From an uncultured Acetatifactor sp. (GTDB lineage: Bacteria; Bacillota; Clostridia; Lachnospirales; Lachnospiraceae), in the NCBI GenBank assembly GCA_947627115.1, contig CANQUQ010000024.1, positions 1 to 32,597 of the forward strand: a DNA stretch of 32,597 nucleotides, read 5' to 3'. Position 1 is the first letter of the stretch; each line of letters opens with the position of its first letter. The position numbers were made by a program, and so were the translations under genes. The notes under the pieces were generated by a model. It was not told the DNA's origin, did no database searches, and was given only the letters and a program-made list of their open reading frames with translations. Positions 7,795 through 15,289 of this stretch are shown in pieces.

Positions 7795-8832
7795 TCATTT
7801 CGTCTCTCGGATATCACGGTATATATCCGCAGCACCGGTGCCTGCAGCCCCGTTCCTGCCGAACACCCACATATTCTTGATCTGGCCCTCCAGCTCCTCC
7901 CAGGTCCAGACACGGCGGCTTCGGGCCACACAGTTCGGATCGTTTACCTGAAAGCCCTCCTTCGTATATCCGTATATGACAATAAAATGGCCTCCGGTGG
8001 TAAAATCCCCCGGTCCCACGGAACAGATGATCACGTTGCCGGCATCCAGCGCCCGCCTCATTGTGAAATCATCCGCCTCCGGCTGGGTCACCCCTATGCC
8101 ATACCGGCCGGCAGCGTCCTCCATCAGCTGCCATGCCGTTCCCGTGCCCTGAATATAATAGCCGTTCTCCATGCTGTATTCCGCGATTTTATCCGGCGTC
8201 AGCTCCTCGTTCCCTGTCAGATACCAGAGCACCATGGATAACGCTGTGGGACCGCAGCCGGAAAGCCCCACCACACTGTCGTCCCCGTAGGAAATGTATC
8301 CCCATCTGGGATCCCACTGGAGGAACAGCGGAAATTTCTGAGCTTTCTCGTTGTCTGTCAGGCCTTCTTCCGTCACCGTTCCCTGCTTCTCCGGATAATT
8401 GACCGCAAAATCCGCCATCTCCGGATTGTTCGCCAGCGCCTCCAGAAGCTTCTGCGGATAGATGCCCGCATTTTCAACCACCTGTTCTATCGCGCTGTTA
8501 TCCTTTCCCAGCTTTTTCAGCCGGCTCAGGATCTCACTGTAGGTGCGCTCCCTGGGCCTGTCCACCTGCTCCAGCCCCATTCGGTCCGCATAGCTGCCTG
8601 CAATGACTCCCTTTTCCCCTAAAGCCGCCCCGGCAGTACTTGTTGCCCCCCCGGACGCCGGCACGATTCCTATGCTGTCCTCCAGTACCTCCACCCGGTC
8701 CTGCATCTGTTCCAACAGCATGTTTTCCGACTGTATCCTGTGGAACAGATACAGGGTCAGGAGCAGCTCCATACACAGAACGATACACCGAATCACTCTT
8801 TTTCTGCCTGTTCTTCTGCGCTTGCCCTCCAC
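7795..8832 (-). CDS. Membrane-anchored C39-like cysteine peptidase
   Basis: The 345-aa product begins with a basic stretch (RRRTGRKR), one membrane segment (about 13-31), then a short coiled-coil-like region and an extracytoplasmic domain. Residues 168-325 resemble the Peptidase_C39_2 family: Cys193 in SGCGPTALSM, His282 in GGHFIVIYGY, and Asn297/Asp298 in VNDPN as the likely catalytic set. No ABC transporter or bacteriocin precursor is adjacent, so it is not a typical bacteriocin processor; cleavage of a surface or cell-wall-linked substrate is more likely. The start is uncertain. GTG 8832 has AAGGCGGG upstream; an in-frame GTG at 8934 would put the start inside the ackA terminator tail. Substrate unknown. 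Confidence 0.8.
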   Translation of the reverse strand: MEGKRRRTGRKRVIRCIVLCMELLLTLYLFHRIQSENMLLEQMQDRVEVLEDSIGIVPASGGATSTAGAALGEKGVIAGSYADRMGLEQVDRPRERTYSEILSRLKKLGKDNSAIEQVVENAGIYPQKLLEALANNPEMADFAVNYPEKQGTVTEEGLTDNEKAQKFPLFLQWDPRWGYISYGDDSVVGLSGCGPTALSMVLWYLTGNEELTPDKIAEYSMENGYYIQGTGTAWQLMEDAAGRYGIGVTQPEADDFTMRRALDAGNVIICSVGPGDFTTGGHFIVIYGYTKEGFQVNDPNCVARSRRVWTWEELEGQIKNMWVFGRNGAAGTGAADIYRDIRETK

Positions 8833-8936
8833 CGCATTTTCACCCGCCTTCCATGTCCTGTCTGAAAGTCTAAGTGAAAAGTGTATCGAATTTGTTGCGG
8901 ACTTGCATATTCGCATATATGCATATAAACGCACAT

Positions 8937-8981
8937 GAAAAGCCCCTTTTATTAGACTTATGCTTTGTCTAACAAAAGGGG
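8937..8981 (-). terminator. Terminator of the pta-ackA operon
   Basis: On the minus strand CCCCTTTTGTTAGAC pairs with GTCTAATAAAAGGGG (15 bp, one G-U) with a 9-nt loop, followed by CTTTTC. It lies about 42 nt after the ackA stop. The region 8833-8936 between it and the peptidase start is A+T rich with small palindromes (ATATGCATAT) and no clear consensus promoter. Confidence 0.82.
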
Positions 8982-9023
8982 TACTTCACTTCGGCAGACG
9001 ACCCTCTTAAAATTTTTCAGCGG

Positions 9024-10217
9024 TCACACCAGCCGCAGTGTCTCTCTGGCGATGGCCAGCTCCTCATTGGTAGGGATCGACATGACCACCGTCCTGCTCT
9101 CAGGAGTGGTGATGACGGTCTCCGTGCCGCGCATTCGGTTGGCCTCCGGGTCCAGAGCGACGCCGAGGTAGCCAAGATATTCACAGACAAAGCTGCGCAC
9201 CAGCGGGCCGTTTTCTCCAACGCCCGCGGTAAAACAGATCACATCCACACCGTTCATGGCCGCCGTGTATGCACCGATATACTTTGCCACCCTGTAGCTG
9301 AAGGTCCGCATGGCGCGGACAGCATTTGCATCGCCCCCGTTATAGCCGGCCTCAAGATCGCGGAAGTCGGAGGACAGATTGTCCGACAGGCCCAATACGC
9401 CGGACTTCTTGTTCAGCACGGCCATGATCTCGTCGATGCTCTTATTCTCTCTGTGAGCGATGAACTCAATGATCGCGGGATCGATGTCACCGGAACGCGT
9501 CCCCATGATCAGGCCCTCCAGCGGTGTCAGTCCCATGGAGGTGTCCACGCACCTGCCGTTCTTTACCGCCGACACACTGGCGCCGTTCCCAAGGTGACAT
9601 ACGATGATCTTCAGGTCCTCATAATTTTTGCCGAGTATCTCCGCCGCCCTTCTGGAGACATAAGAATGGCTCGTCCCGTGAAAGCCGTAACGTCTTATTT
9701 TATATTTTCTGTAATATTCGTATGGCAGGCCGTACATATAGGCTTCCTCCGGCATGGTCTGATGAAAGGCCGTATCGAACACCGCCACCATGGGCGTTCC
9801 GGGCATCAGCTTCCTGCAGGCGTTGATGCCGATCAGGTTCGCCGGGTTGTGAAGCGGTGCAAGATCGTTGCACTCCTCCACCGCCCTCAAAACATCCTCG
9901 TCGATCAGGACGGACTCGGCAAACTTCTCGCCGCCGTGCACCACGCGATGTCCCACGGCGCCTATTTCGTCCAGGCTCTTTACGACCCCTGTCTCAGGGC
10001 CAGTCAGCGCTTCCAGCACAAGACGGATGGCTTCCGTGTGGTCGGGCATGGGCGTCTCGGTCTTCTCCTTCTCTCCCCCCGCGGGGGCATAGGTGATCAT
10101 ACTGCCGGCGATGCCGATCCTCTCGCAGAGGCCTTTCGCCAGACATTTCTCCGATTCGGAGTCGATGAGCTGGAATTTCAGGGAAGAACTCCCGCAGTTA
10201 ATGACTAATATTTTCAT
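9024..10217 (-). CDS. ackA: Acetate kinase
   Basis: AckA transfers phosphate from acetyl phosphate to ADP, yielding acetate and ATP, the main substrate-level phosphorylation step of many fermenters. The 397-aa protein has the full ASKHA fold. Visible catalytic residues are Asn7 in NCGSSSLK, Arg91 in GHRVVHGG, Asp148 in FDTAFH and His180 in GFHGTSH; GTRSGDIDP and TAGVGENG complete the family motifs. ATG 10217 is preferred (AAAGGA 8 nt upstream) over an in-frame TTG two codons earlier. It follows pta by 48 nt and ends in its own terminator. Confidence 0.97.
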   Translation of the reverse strand: MKILVINCGSSSLKFQLIDSESEKCLAKGLCERIGIAGSMITYAPAGGEKEKTETPMPDHTEAIRLVLEALTGPETGVVKSLDEIGAVGHRVVHGGEKFAESVLIDEDVLRAVEECNDLAPLHNPANLIGINACRKLMPGTPMVAVFDTAFHQTMPEEAYMYGLPYEYYRKYKIRRYGFHGTSHSYVSRRAAEILGKNYEDLKIIVCHLGNGASVSAVKNGRCVDTSMGLTPLEGLIMGTRSGDIDPAIIEFIAHRENKSIDEIMAVLNKKSGVLGLSDNLSSDFRDLEAGYNGGDANAVRAMRTFSYRVAKYIGAYTAAMNGVDVICFTAGVGENGPLVRSFVCEYLGYLGVALDPEANRMRGTETVITTPESRTVVMSIPTNEELAIARETLRLV

Positions 10218-10265
10218 GGTCAATATCCTTTCTATAATCGGTCCGGCAACGTCCGCATGCCGCTC

Positions 10266-11267
10266 TTATGCCAGCTGTGCCTGCACCGCCGTCAGCGCCA
10301 CCACGCCCACAATATCCTGCCAGGAACAGCCTCTTGACAGATCGTTCACGGGCTTGGCGATGCCCTGCAGCATGGGGCCGTACGCCTCTGCCCCGCCCAG
10401 TCTCTGCACGAGCTTATATCCGATATTGCCCGCATCCAGATTGGGAAAGATCAGGACGTTCGCATGTCCGCCCAGAGGGCTTCCGGGTGCCTTTGTCTTT
10501 GCCACGCCGGGGACCAGCGCCGCATCCGGCTGCAGCTCGCCGTCAATGGTCAGATGGGGGAACTTTTCCTGTGCGATCCTCGTAGCCTCGACCACCTTGT
10601 CCACAAGGGGATGCTTTGCACTGCCCTTGGTGGAATGGCTCAACATGGCAATGACGGGCTTCGGGCCGATCAGCGACTTAAAGCTTCTGGAGGAGGAATC
10701 CGCAATGGCCGCCAGCTCCTCCGCCGTCGGGTCCTGATTCAGTCCGCAGTCCGCGAACAGGAACGTTCCGTTCTCGCCCTGCTCCTTGAACTGTGTATCC
10801 ATGATAAAAAAGGCGGAGACAAGCTCCACGCCGGGAGCCGTCTTCAGGATCTGCAATGCCGGCCGAAGCGTATCCGCCGTGGAATGACATGCGCCGGCCA
10901 CCATGCCGTCAGCGTGATTCGCCTTCACCATGACAATGCCGAAGGTCAGATAATCGTTCAGCAGGATCTCCCGCGCCTTCTCCTCCGTCATGCCTTTTGC
11001 CTTTCTGGTCTCATACAGCAGACTCACATACTCATCCAGCCTTGGTGTGTCAGCCGGATTGATGACCGTCACCTGGGAGAGATCCACCTCCAGCCAGCCG
11101 GCTCCGTCCATGATCTTCTCCTGGTCGCCGATCATGATAATATCCGCGATTCCCTCCTCCACGATCTTTGCCGCGGCGATCAGAGTCCTTTTATCGGTGG
11201 ATTCCGGCAATACGATAGTCTTTTTATCCAGTCTTGCCCTTTCCTTGATAGAATCGATATACGCCAT
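10266..11267 (-). CDS. pta: Phosphate acetyltransferase
   Basis: Pta converts acetyl-CoA and phosphate to acetyl phosphate and CoA, feeding AckA. The 333-aa product is the short, catalytic-domain-only form common in Firmicutes, without the N-terminal DRTGG region of enterobacterial Pta. Family segments include [17 protein letters not shown] (117-133), [16 protein letters not shown] and the [13 protein letters not shown] stretch near the end. ATG 11267 has AAAGGGG 7 nt upstream and starts MAYIDSIKE, typical of the family; the longer frame has no such site. It is the first gene of pta-ackA and diverges from tmcAL. Confidence 0.96.
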   Translation of the reverse strand: MAYIDSIKERARLDKKTIVLPESTDKRTLIAAAKIVEEGIADIIMIGDQEKIMDGAGWLEVDLSQVTVINPADTPRLDEYVSLLYETRKAKGMTEEKAREILLNDYLTFGIVMVKANHADGMVAGACHSTADTLRPALQILKTAPGVELVSAFFIMDTQFKEQGENGTFLFADCGLNQDPTAEELAAIADSSSRSFKSLIGPKPVIAMLSHSTKGSAKHPLVDKVVEATRIAQEKFPHLTIDGELQPDAALVPGVAKTKAPGSPLGGHANVLIFPNLDAGNIGYKLVQRLGGAEAYGPMLQGIAKPVNDLSRGCSWQDIVGVVALTAVQAQLA

Positions 11268-11330
11268 ATTCAAACCCCTTTCCGGCGGATTCCCGCTCAT
11301 CGCTTGGTCCTGCAGAAGCTTTTTCCTCAT

Positions 11331-11354
11331 TTTGCTCAACAATTTGCTTAACAA
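11331..11354. repeat. Two adjacent 12-bp direct repeats in the pta-tmcAL promoter region
   Basis: TTTGCTCAACAA (11331-11342) is followed directly by TTTGCTTAACAA (11343-11354), one mismatch. The second unit contains the -35 box proposed for tmcAL, and both lie just downstream of the pta promoter. The spacing of about one helical turn would suit a protein binding one DNA face, so it may be an operator; chance is possible. Confidence 0.45.
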
Positions 11355-11373
11355 AACAGACCGTTTATATTAT
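11344..11373 (+). promoter_or_regulatory. Probable tmcAL promoter
   Basis: -35 TTGCTT (11344-11349), 18-bp spacer, -10 TATTAT (11368-11373) on the plus strand. Its -10 overlaps that of the divergent pta promoter. A TATACT at 11371-11376 is an alternative -10 with a less favourable spacer. Confidence 0.5.
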
Positions 11374-11397
11374 ACTAAATATACAGACAAGGCACAA
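11369..11397 (-). promoter_or_regulatory. Probable pta-ackA promoter
   Basis: Minus strand: perfect -10 TATAAT (11369-11374), 17-bp spacer, weaker -35 TTGTGC (11392-11397). The leader to the pta ATG would be about 95 nt. It overlaps the divergent promoter, so the two may compete for polymerase. Confidence 0.55.
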
Positions 11398-11436
11398 GAA
11401 AAATCACCATCGCTTTTTTCACAAGGAGTGTCGCAT

Positions 11437-12672
11437 ATGAGAGTCAACGGGATCATCGCTGAATACAACCCCTTCCACAACGGACACAAGTACCATCTGG
11501 CGGAGTCAAAAAAATGCACCGGCGCTCAATATACCGTGGTGGTCATGAGCGGCTGCTTTGTTCAAAGGGGCGCCCCTGCCCTGACCGACAAATTCAAACG
11601 CGCCGAGATGGCTCTTTTGGGCGGAGCCGATCTTGTCCTTGAACTTCCGGCGATCTATGCCACCGCCAGCGCCGAATATTTTGCCACCGGCGCCGTGACC
11701 CTGCTTGACAATCTTGGCGTGGTCACCGATCTGTGCTTCGGAAGCGAATGCGGAGATTCCGAGCTGCTGCGCCAGATCGCCGAAATCCTTCTCGAAGAGC
11801 CCAAGGCCTACTCCCAATCTCTCAGGAAATATCTGCGGGAGGGGCTTTCCTACCCCAATGCTCGCACGGAAGCGCTGATTCAGAATTACCCTCATTTGGG
11901 ACAGTATAAAAATATTTTTTCATCTCCCAACAACATCCTGGGCATTGAATATATCAAAGCCATCCTCAAGTGCGGAAGCGCCCTGAGGCCCGTCACGGTA
12001 AAGCGCATCGGCGCCGGTTACCACAGCAGGCTGCCGGAGGATGTCCAGTGTTCCGCCCTCGCCATCCGTCAGGCGCTCTATGCCGGAACGGACATCAGCT
12101 TTCTGAACCGGCACATGCCTGAACAGGCCGCAGAACTTCTCTCGGAAAATCTGGCTGCCGCCGGTCCCATTCGAAGCAATGATTTTTCGGATATACTGTA
12201 TTACAAGCTGATCACGGAAAAGGAAACAGGCTTTGAGCAATATCATGATGTCTCCGAGGAGCTGTCCGACAGGATCTGCAAGCATCTGGACGATTACAGA
12301 GGCTTTGACGGCTTCTGCGATCTGCTGAAGACAAAAGACATGACCTACACCCGTATCAGCCGCTGTCTTTTACATATTCTGCTGAATATCAAAAAGACCG
12401 ACCTGAATGTGTCCAAGGCCGCAAATGCCGTGCCCTACGCCAGAGTTCTGGGATTCCGCAGAGCCTCCGCATCACTGATGGGCGAGATCAAAGAGAATGC
12501 GTCCGTCCCTTTGCTGACAAAGCTGGCGGACGCCGATAAGCTGCTGGAGAAAAATGCCCTGGCTATGCTGCGTCAGGACATTCAGATCAGTCAGCTCTAT
12601 AACGGCATAGCTGCCCGCCGCAGCGGGGCCTCGCCGGCCAACGAGATTTCCACGCCCATCGCAATCATATAA
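11437..12672 (+). CDS. tmcAL: tRNA(Met) cytidine acetate ligase
   Basis: TmcAL (YlbM family) activates acetate with ATP and acetylates C34 of elongator tRNA-Met to ac4C. The 411-aa product starts with the nucleotidyltransferase motif GIIAEYNPFHNGHKYHL (5-21; HxxH at His14 and His17), followed by SGCFVQRG (38-45) and DKFKRAEMAL. The open frame begins much further upstream, but ATG 11437 has a strong AAGGAG at 8 nt and the family N-terminus. It is the only plus-strand gene in the window. It sits opposite pta-ackA, whose product acetate is this enzyme's substrate, which is suggestive only. Confidence 0.93.
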   Translation: MRVNGIIAEYNPFHNGHKYHLAESKKCTGAQYTVVVMSGCFVQRGAPALTDKFKRAEMALLGGADLVLELPAIYATASAEYFATGAVTLLDNLGVVTDLCFGSECGDSELLRQIAEILLEEPKAYSQSLRKYLREGLSYPNARTEALIQNYPHLGQYKNIFSSPNNILGIEYIKAILKCGSALRPVTVKRIGAGYHSRLPEDVQCSALAIRQALYAGTDISFLNRHMPEQAAELLSENLAAAGPIRSNDFSDILYYKLITEKETGFEQYHDVSEELSDRICKHLDDYRGFDGFCDLLKTKDMTYTRISRCLLHILLNIKKTDLNVSKAANAVPYARVLGFRRASASLMGEIKENASVPLLTKLADADKLLEKNALAMLRQDIQISQLYNGIAARRSGASPANEISTPIAII

Positions 12673-12680
12673 AAATGCGT

Positions 12681-14045
12681 CTAATTTTTAAAGCTGTGGA
12701 TGGGCGCCGGGATCCGTCCTCCGCGGTTCACAAATGCATCGCAGGAAAACCGGTTGACCGGCATGATGGGCGCATATCCCAGCAGACCGCCGAATTCTAC
12801 CGTCTCTCCCACTCCCTTCCCTATTACCGGAATTAACCGCACAGCCGTTGTCTTCTGATTTACCATTCCGATCGCCATCTCGTCGGCGATAATACCGGAT
12901 ACGGTGGTCGCCTTGGTGTCGCCCGGAACGGCAATCATATCGAGGCCCACGGAGCAGACGCACGTCATTGCCTCCAGCTTTTCCAGGGTCAGGGCGCCCT
13001 CCCGCACCGCGTCGATCATTCCCTGATCCTCGCTGACGGGGATAAATGCGCCGCTTAACCCTCCCACGTAGGAGGAGGCCATAACGCCGCCCTTCTTTAC
13101 CTGATCGTTCAGAAGTGCAAGCGCCGCCGTAGTACCGGGAGCCCCCGCATATTCCAGCCCGATCTCGCAGAGAATATCCGCAACACTGTCACCGATCGCC
13201 GGTGTCGGCGCCAGAGACAGATCGACGATGCCAAAGGGAACATTCAACAACTTGGACGCCTCTTTCGCCACCAGCTGTCCCACGCGCGTCACCTTGAACG
13301 CAGTCTTTTTGATCGTTTCGCAGAGCACCTCAAAATTCTCACCTCGCACCTGCTCCAGCGCCGTTTTCACCACTCCCGGCCCGCTGACCCCCACATTTAT
13401 GATCTTGTCCGCCTCCGTCACGCCATGGAACGCACCTGCCATAAAGGGATTGTCGTCCGGGGCATTGCAGAAAACGACCAGCTTGGCGCATCCGAGAGAG
13501 TCCTGCTTCTGCGTTCTCTCTGCCGTCTCTTTAATGATCTCCCCCATCAGTCTTACGGCGTCCATGTTGATGCCGGTCTTTGTGGAGCCAAGATTTACGG
13601 AGCTGCAGACCCTCTCCGTAACGGAAAGCGCCATGGGAATGGAGCGGATCAGCAGCTCGTCCGCCGCCGTCATGCCCTTGCTCACCAACGCGGAATAACC
13701 GCCGATAAAATTCACTCCCACCTGCGCGGCCACCTTGTCAAGCGTCTGGGCAATGGAGGCAAAGTCTTCCGCCGTCCGGCACGCAGCGCCGCCTATGAGA
13801 GCCACAGGTGTAACGGCAATACGCTTGTTTACCACCGGTATGCCGAATTCCCTTGTAATCTCCTCCCCGGTCTTTACCAGATCCTTTGCCGCCTCATATA
13901 TTTTATTGTATATCTTTTCCTTCAAACGATTCAGATCCGAATCGATACAATCGAGCAGACTGATACCCAGCGTGATCGTCCTCACGTCCAGATTTTCCTC
14001 CTCGATCATCTTGTTCGTCTCCGCCACTTCAAATAAATTGATCAT
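12681..14045 (-). CDS. UPF0210 (PFL/DUF711) family protein
   Basis: The 454-aa protein belongs to UPF0210, a family distantly related to the pyruvate formate-lyase fold but with no settled biochemical function. Recognisable stretches are [11 protein letters not shown] near the start, [50 protein letters not shown] and [13 protein letters not shown] near the end; length is normal. I see no glycyl-radical motif. ATG 14045 has GAGGG close upstream; the longer frame lacks an SD. It follows the UPF0237 gene by 57 nt, and the two families are commonly adjacent, suggesting that the ACT protein is a regulatory partner. Its stop is 8 bp from the convergent tmcAL stop. Confidence 0.92.
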   Translation of the reverse strand: MINLFEVAETNKMIEEENLDVRTITLGISLLDCIDSDLNRLKEKIYNKIYEAAKDLVKTGEEITREFGIPVVNKRIAVTPVALIGGAACRTAEDFASIAQTLDKVAAQVGVNFIGGYSALVSKGMTAADELLIRSIPMALSVTERVCSSVNLGSTKTGINMDAVRLMGEIIKETAERTQKQDSLGCAKLVVFCNAPDDNPFMAGAFHGVTEADKIINVGVSGPGVVKTALEQVRGENFEVLCETIKKTAFKVTRVGQLVAKEASKLLNVPFGIVDLSLAPTPAIGDSVADILCEIGLEYAGAPGTTAALALLNDQVKKGGVMASSYVGGLSGAFIPVSEDQGMIDAVREGALTLEKLEAMTCVCSVGLDMIAVPGDTKATTVSGIIADEMAIGMVNQKTTAVRLIPVIGKGVGETVEFGGLLGYAPIMPVNRFSCDAFVNRGGRIPAPIHSFKN

Positions 14046-14059
14046 ATTTCCCTCATTCT

Positions 14060-14073
14060 GCCGCTTTGGCGGC
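14060..14073 (-). promoter_or_regulatory. Stem-loop just 5' of the UPF0210 SD
   Basis: GCCGC pairs with GCGGC around CAAA, ending about 5 nt before the GAGGG Shine-Dalgarno. One of several similar hairpins in this cluster; function unknown. Confidence 0.45.
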
Positions 14074-14102
14074 CATTTCATAGCAGATCAAGATCTTAAA
14101 CA

Positions 14103-14375
14103 TCAGATGCGGTGCATCATATCGAATATCTCTTCCTTCTGGCAGCTGATCACTACGCCGATCTCCCTGCCCAGCACTGCCAGTTCGTCAGACATATCGC
14201 CGAACGACCTGCTCATTTTCTCCGTGTCGACTATCATCATCATATTAAAATATCCCTGCACAATGGTCTGGGAAATATCCAGGATATTGATTCCGTTCTC
14301 CGCCAGATAAGTACAGACCCTTGCTATGATGCCCACGGTATCTTTTCCGACTACTGTTATGATCGTCCTTTTCAC
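14103..14375 (-). CDS. UPF0237 ACT-domain protein
   Basis: A 90-aa single ACT domain (KRTIITVVGKDTVGIIA at the start, then the strand/helix pattern through DISQTIVQGYF). ACT domains bind amino acids or similar ligands and regulate partners; the ligand here is unknown. GTG 14375 is chosen because GGAG lies 6 nt upstream and the length matches the family; an earlier GTG at 14402 has no SD. It is paired with UPF0210 downstream. A 73-nt gap separates it from walJ and contains A+T-rich sequence but no clear -35 box. Confidence 0.9.
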   Translation of the reverse strand: MKRTIITVVGKDTVGIIARVCTYLAENGINILDISQTIVQGYFNMMMIVDTEKMSRSFGDMSDELAVLGREIGVVISCQKEEIFDMMHRI

Positions 14376-14391
14376 TTGCTTCTCCGTTTCT

Positions 14392-14409
14392 GCGCGCTGC
14401 ACCGCGCGC
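14392..14409 (-). promoter_or_regulatory. G+C-rich stem-loop before the UPF0237 SD
   Basis: GCGCGC...GCGCGC with a 6-nt loop (GGTGCA), about 7 nt before GGAG. Highly stable for its size; no T-run follows, so it is not a terminator on the minus strand. Confidence 0.45.
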
Positions 14410-14448
14410 TGTCTTTATTTTATATTACAGTTTCATGCTCCGTGCCGT

Positions 14449-15249
14449 CTATGCGATCTGTATCACCGGGGATATCTCGCTGCGCCTTGCCACCCTGATA
14501 TCGAAATCGCTCGCCTGATAGGGATTGTCGCCCATATTTATCTCCATGCGCACCGACTCATAGGCCAGCTCAGGCAGATTGTTCTCCCTGCTGAGATGTC
14601 CGAGAAGTACCGTCTGAAGGCCGTCGTGAAGGACCCTGCACAGCAGGCGGCCGGAATTCTCGTTGGATAAATGTCCGCGCTCTCCCAGTATCCTCTGCTT
14701 TAAGTAGTAGGGATACGGCCCCACCTGCAGCATATTCACATCGTGATTTGCCTCCAGCAGCAGTGCATCCATTCCCTTCAGACATTCCACGGTATAATCG
14801 TTGTAGGCTCCCAGGTCCGTACACACTGCCACCCTTTTGCTTCCGTAGGAAATCCGGTATCCCACCGGCTGCGCCGCATCGTGGGAAATGTGCATGGGAT
14901 TGACGGTCAGATCCTTCAGGACCAGCTTTGTGTCTTCACGGACCTCGCGGAACAGCTCCCCGTCCAGATCCTGCAGCCCCTTGATCGCTCTCATGGCCCT
15001 GATGGTCCCCGCCGTGGCATATATCGGTATCTCATATTTGCGAGCCATAACGGCGAGGCCGCTTATGTGATCCGAGTGTTCATGCGTGATCAGAATGCCG
15101 TCTATATCCCGGCCGGAAAGTCCCAGCTCCCTCAGCCCGCTCTCTGTGCGCTTGCCGCTGATCCCTACATCTACAAGCAGATGCGTTGCGTCTGAGCCCA
15201 CATAAATGCAGTTGCCGCTGCTGCCGCTCGCTATGCTACATAATCTCAT
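14449..15249 (-). CDS. walJ: MBL-fold metallo-hydrolase, WalJ/YycJ type
   Basis: The 266-aa product is a metallo-beta-lactamase-fold hydrolase. THEHSDH (55-61) gives the HxHxDH metal site, with further ligands plausible at His120/His123 (PMHISHD), Asp145 (CTDLG) and the histidine of LLGHLSRENN. The N-terminus MRLCSIASGSSGNC is typical of the YycJ/WalJ family, which in Bacillus lies in the walRK operon and is linked to the coordination of cell wall and division with replication; here no walRK genes are present. Clear SD AAGGAG at 7 nt. It follows the FtsA-like gene by 40 nt and probably shares its transcript. Confidence 0.88.
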   Translation of the reverse strand: MRLCSIASGSSGNCIYVGSDATHLLVDVGISGKRTESGLRELGLSGRDIDGILITHEHSDHISGLAVMARKYEIPIYATAGTIRAMRAIKGLQDLDGELFREVREDTKLVLKDLTVNPMHISHDAAQPVGYRISYGSKRVAVCTDLGAYNDYTVECLKGMDALLLEANHDVNMLQVGPYPYYLKQRILGERGHLSNENSGRLLCRVLHDGLQTVLLGHLSRENNLPELAYESVRMEINMGDNPYQASDFDIRVARRSEISPVIQIA

Positions 15250-15262
15250 CTTTATACTCCTT

Positions 15263-15278
15263 GCGTGCCTTGGCACGC
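15263..15278 (-). promoter_or_regulatory. Perfect inverted repeat abutting the walJ SD
   Basis: GCGTGC pairs with GCACGC around CAAG (7 bp if the 2-nt loop form is counted). The SD AAGGAG begins immediately after the stem. There is no T-run, so it is more likely a translation or stability element than a terminator. Confidence 0.5.
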
Positions 15279-15289
15279 ATATCAATCCT

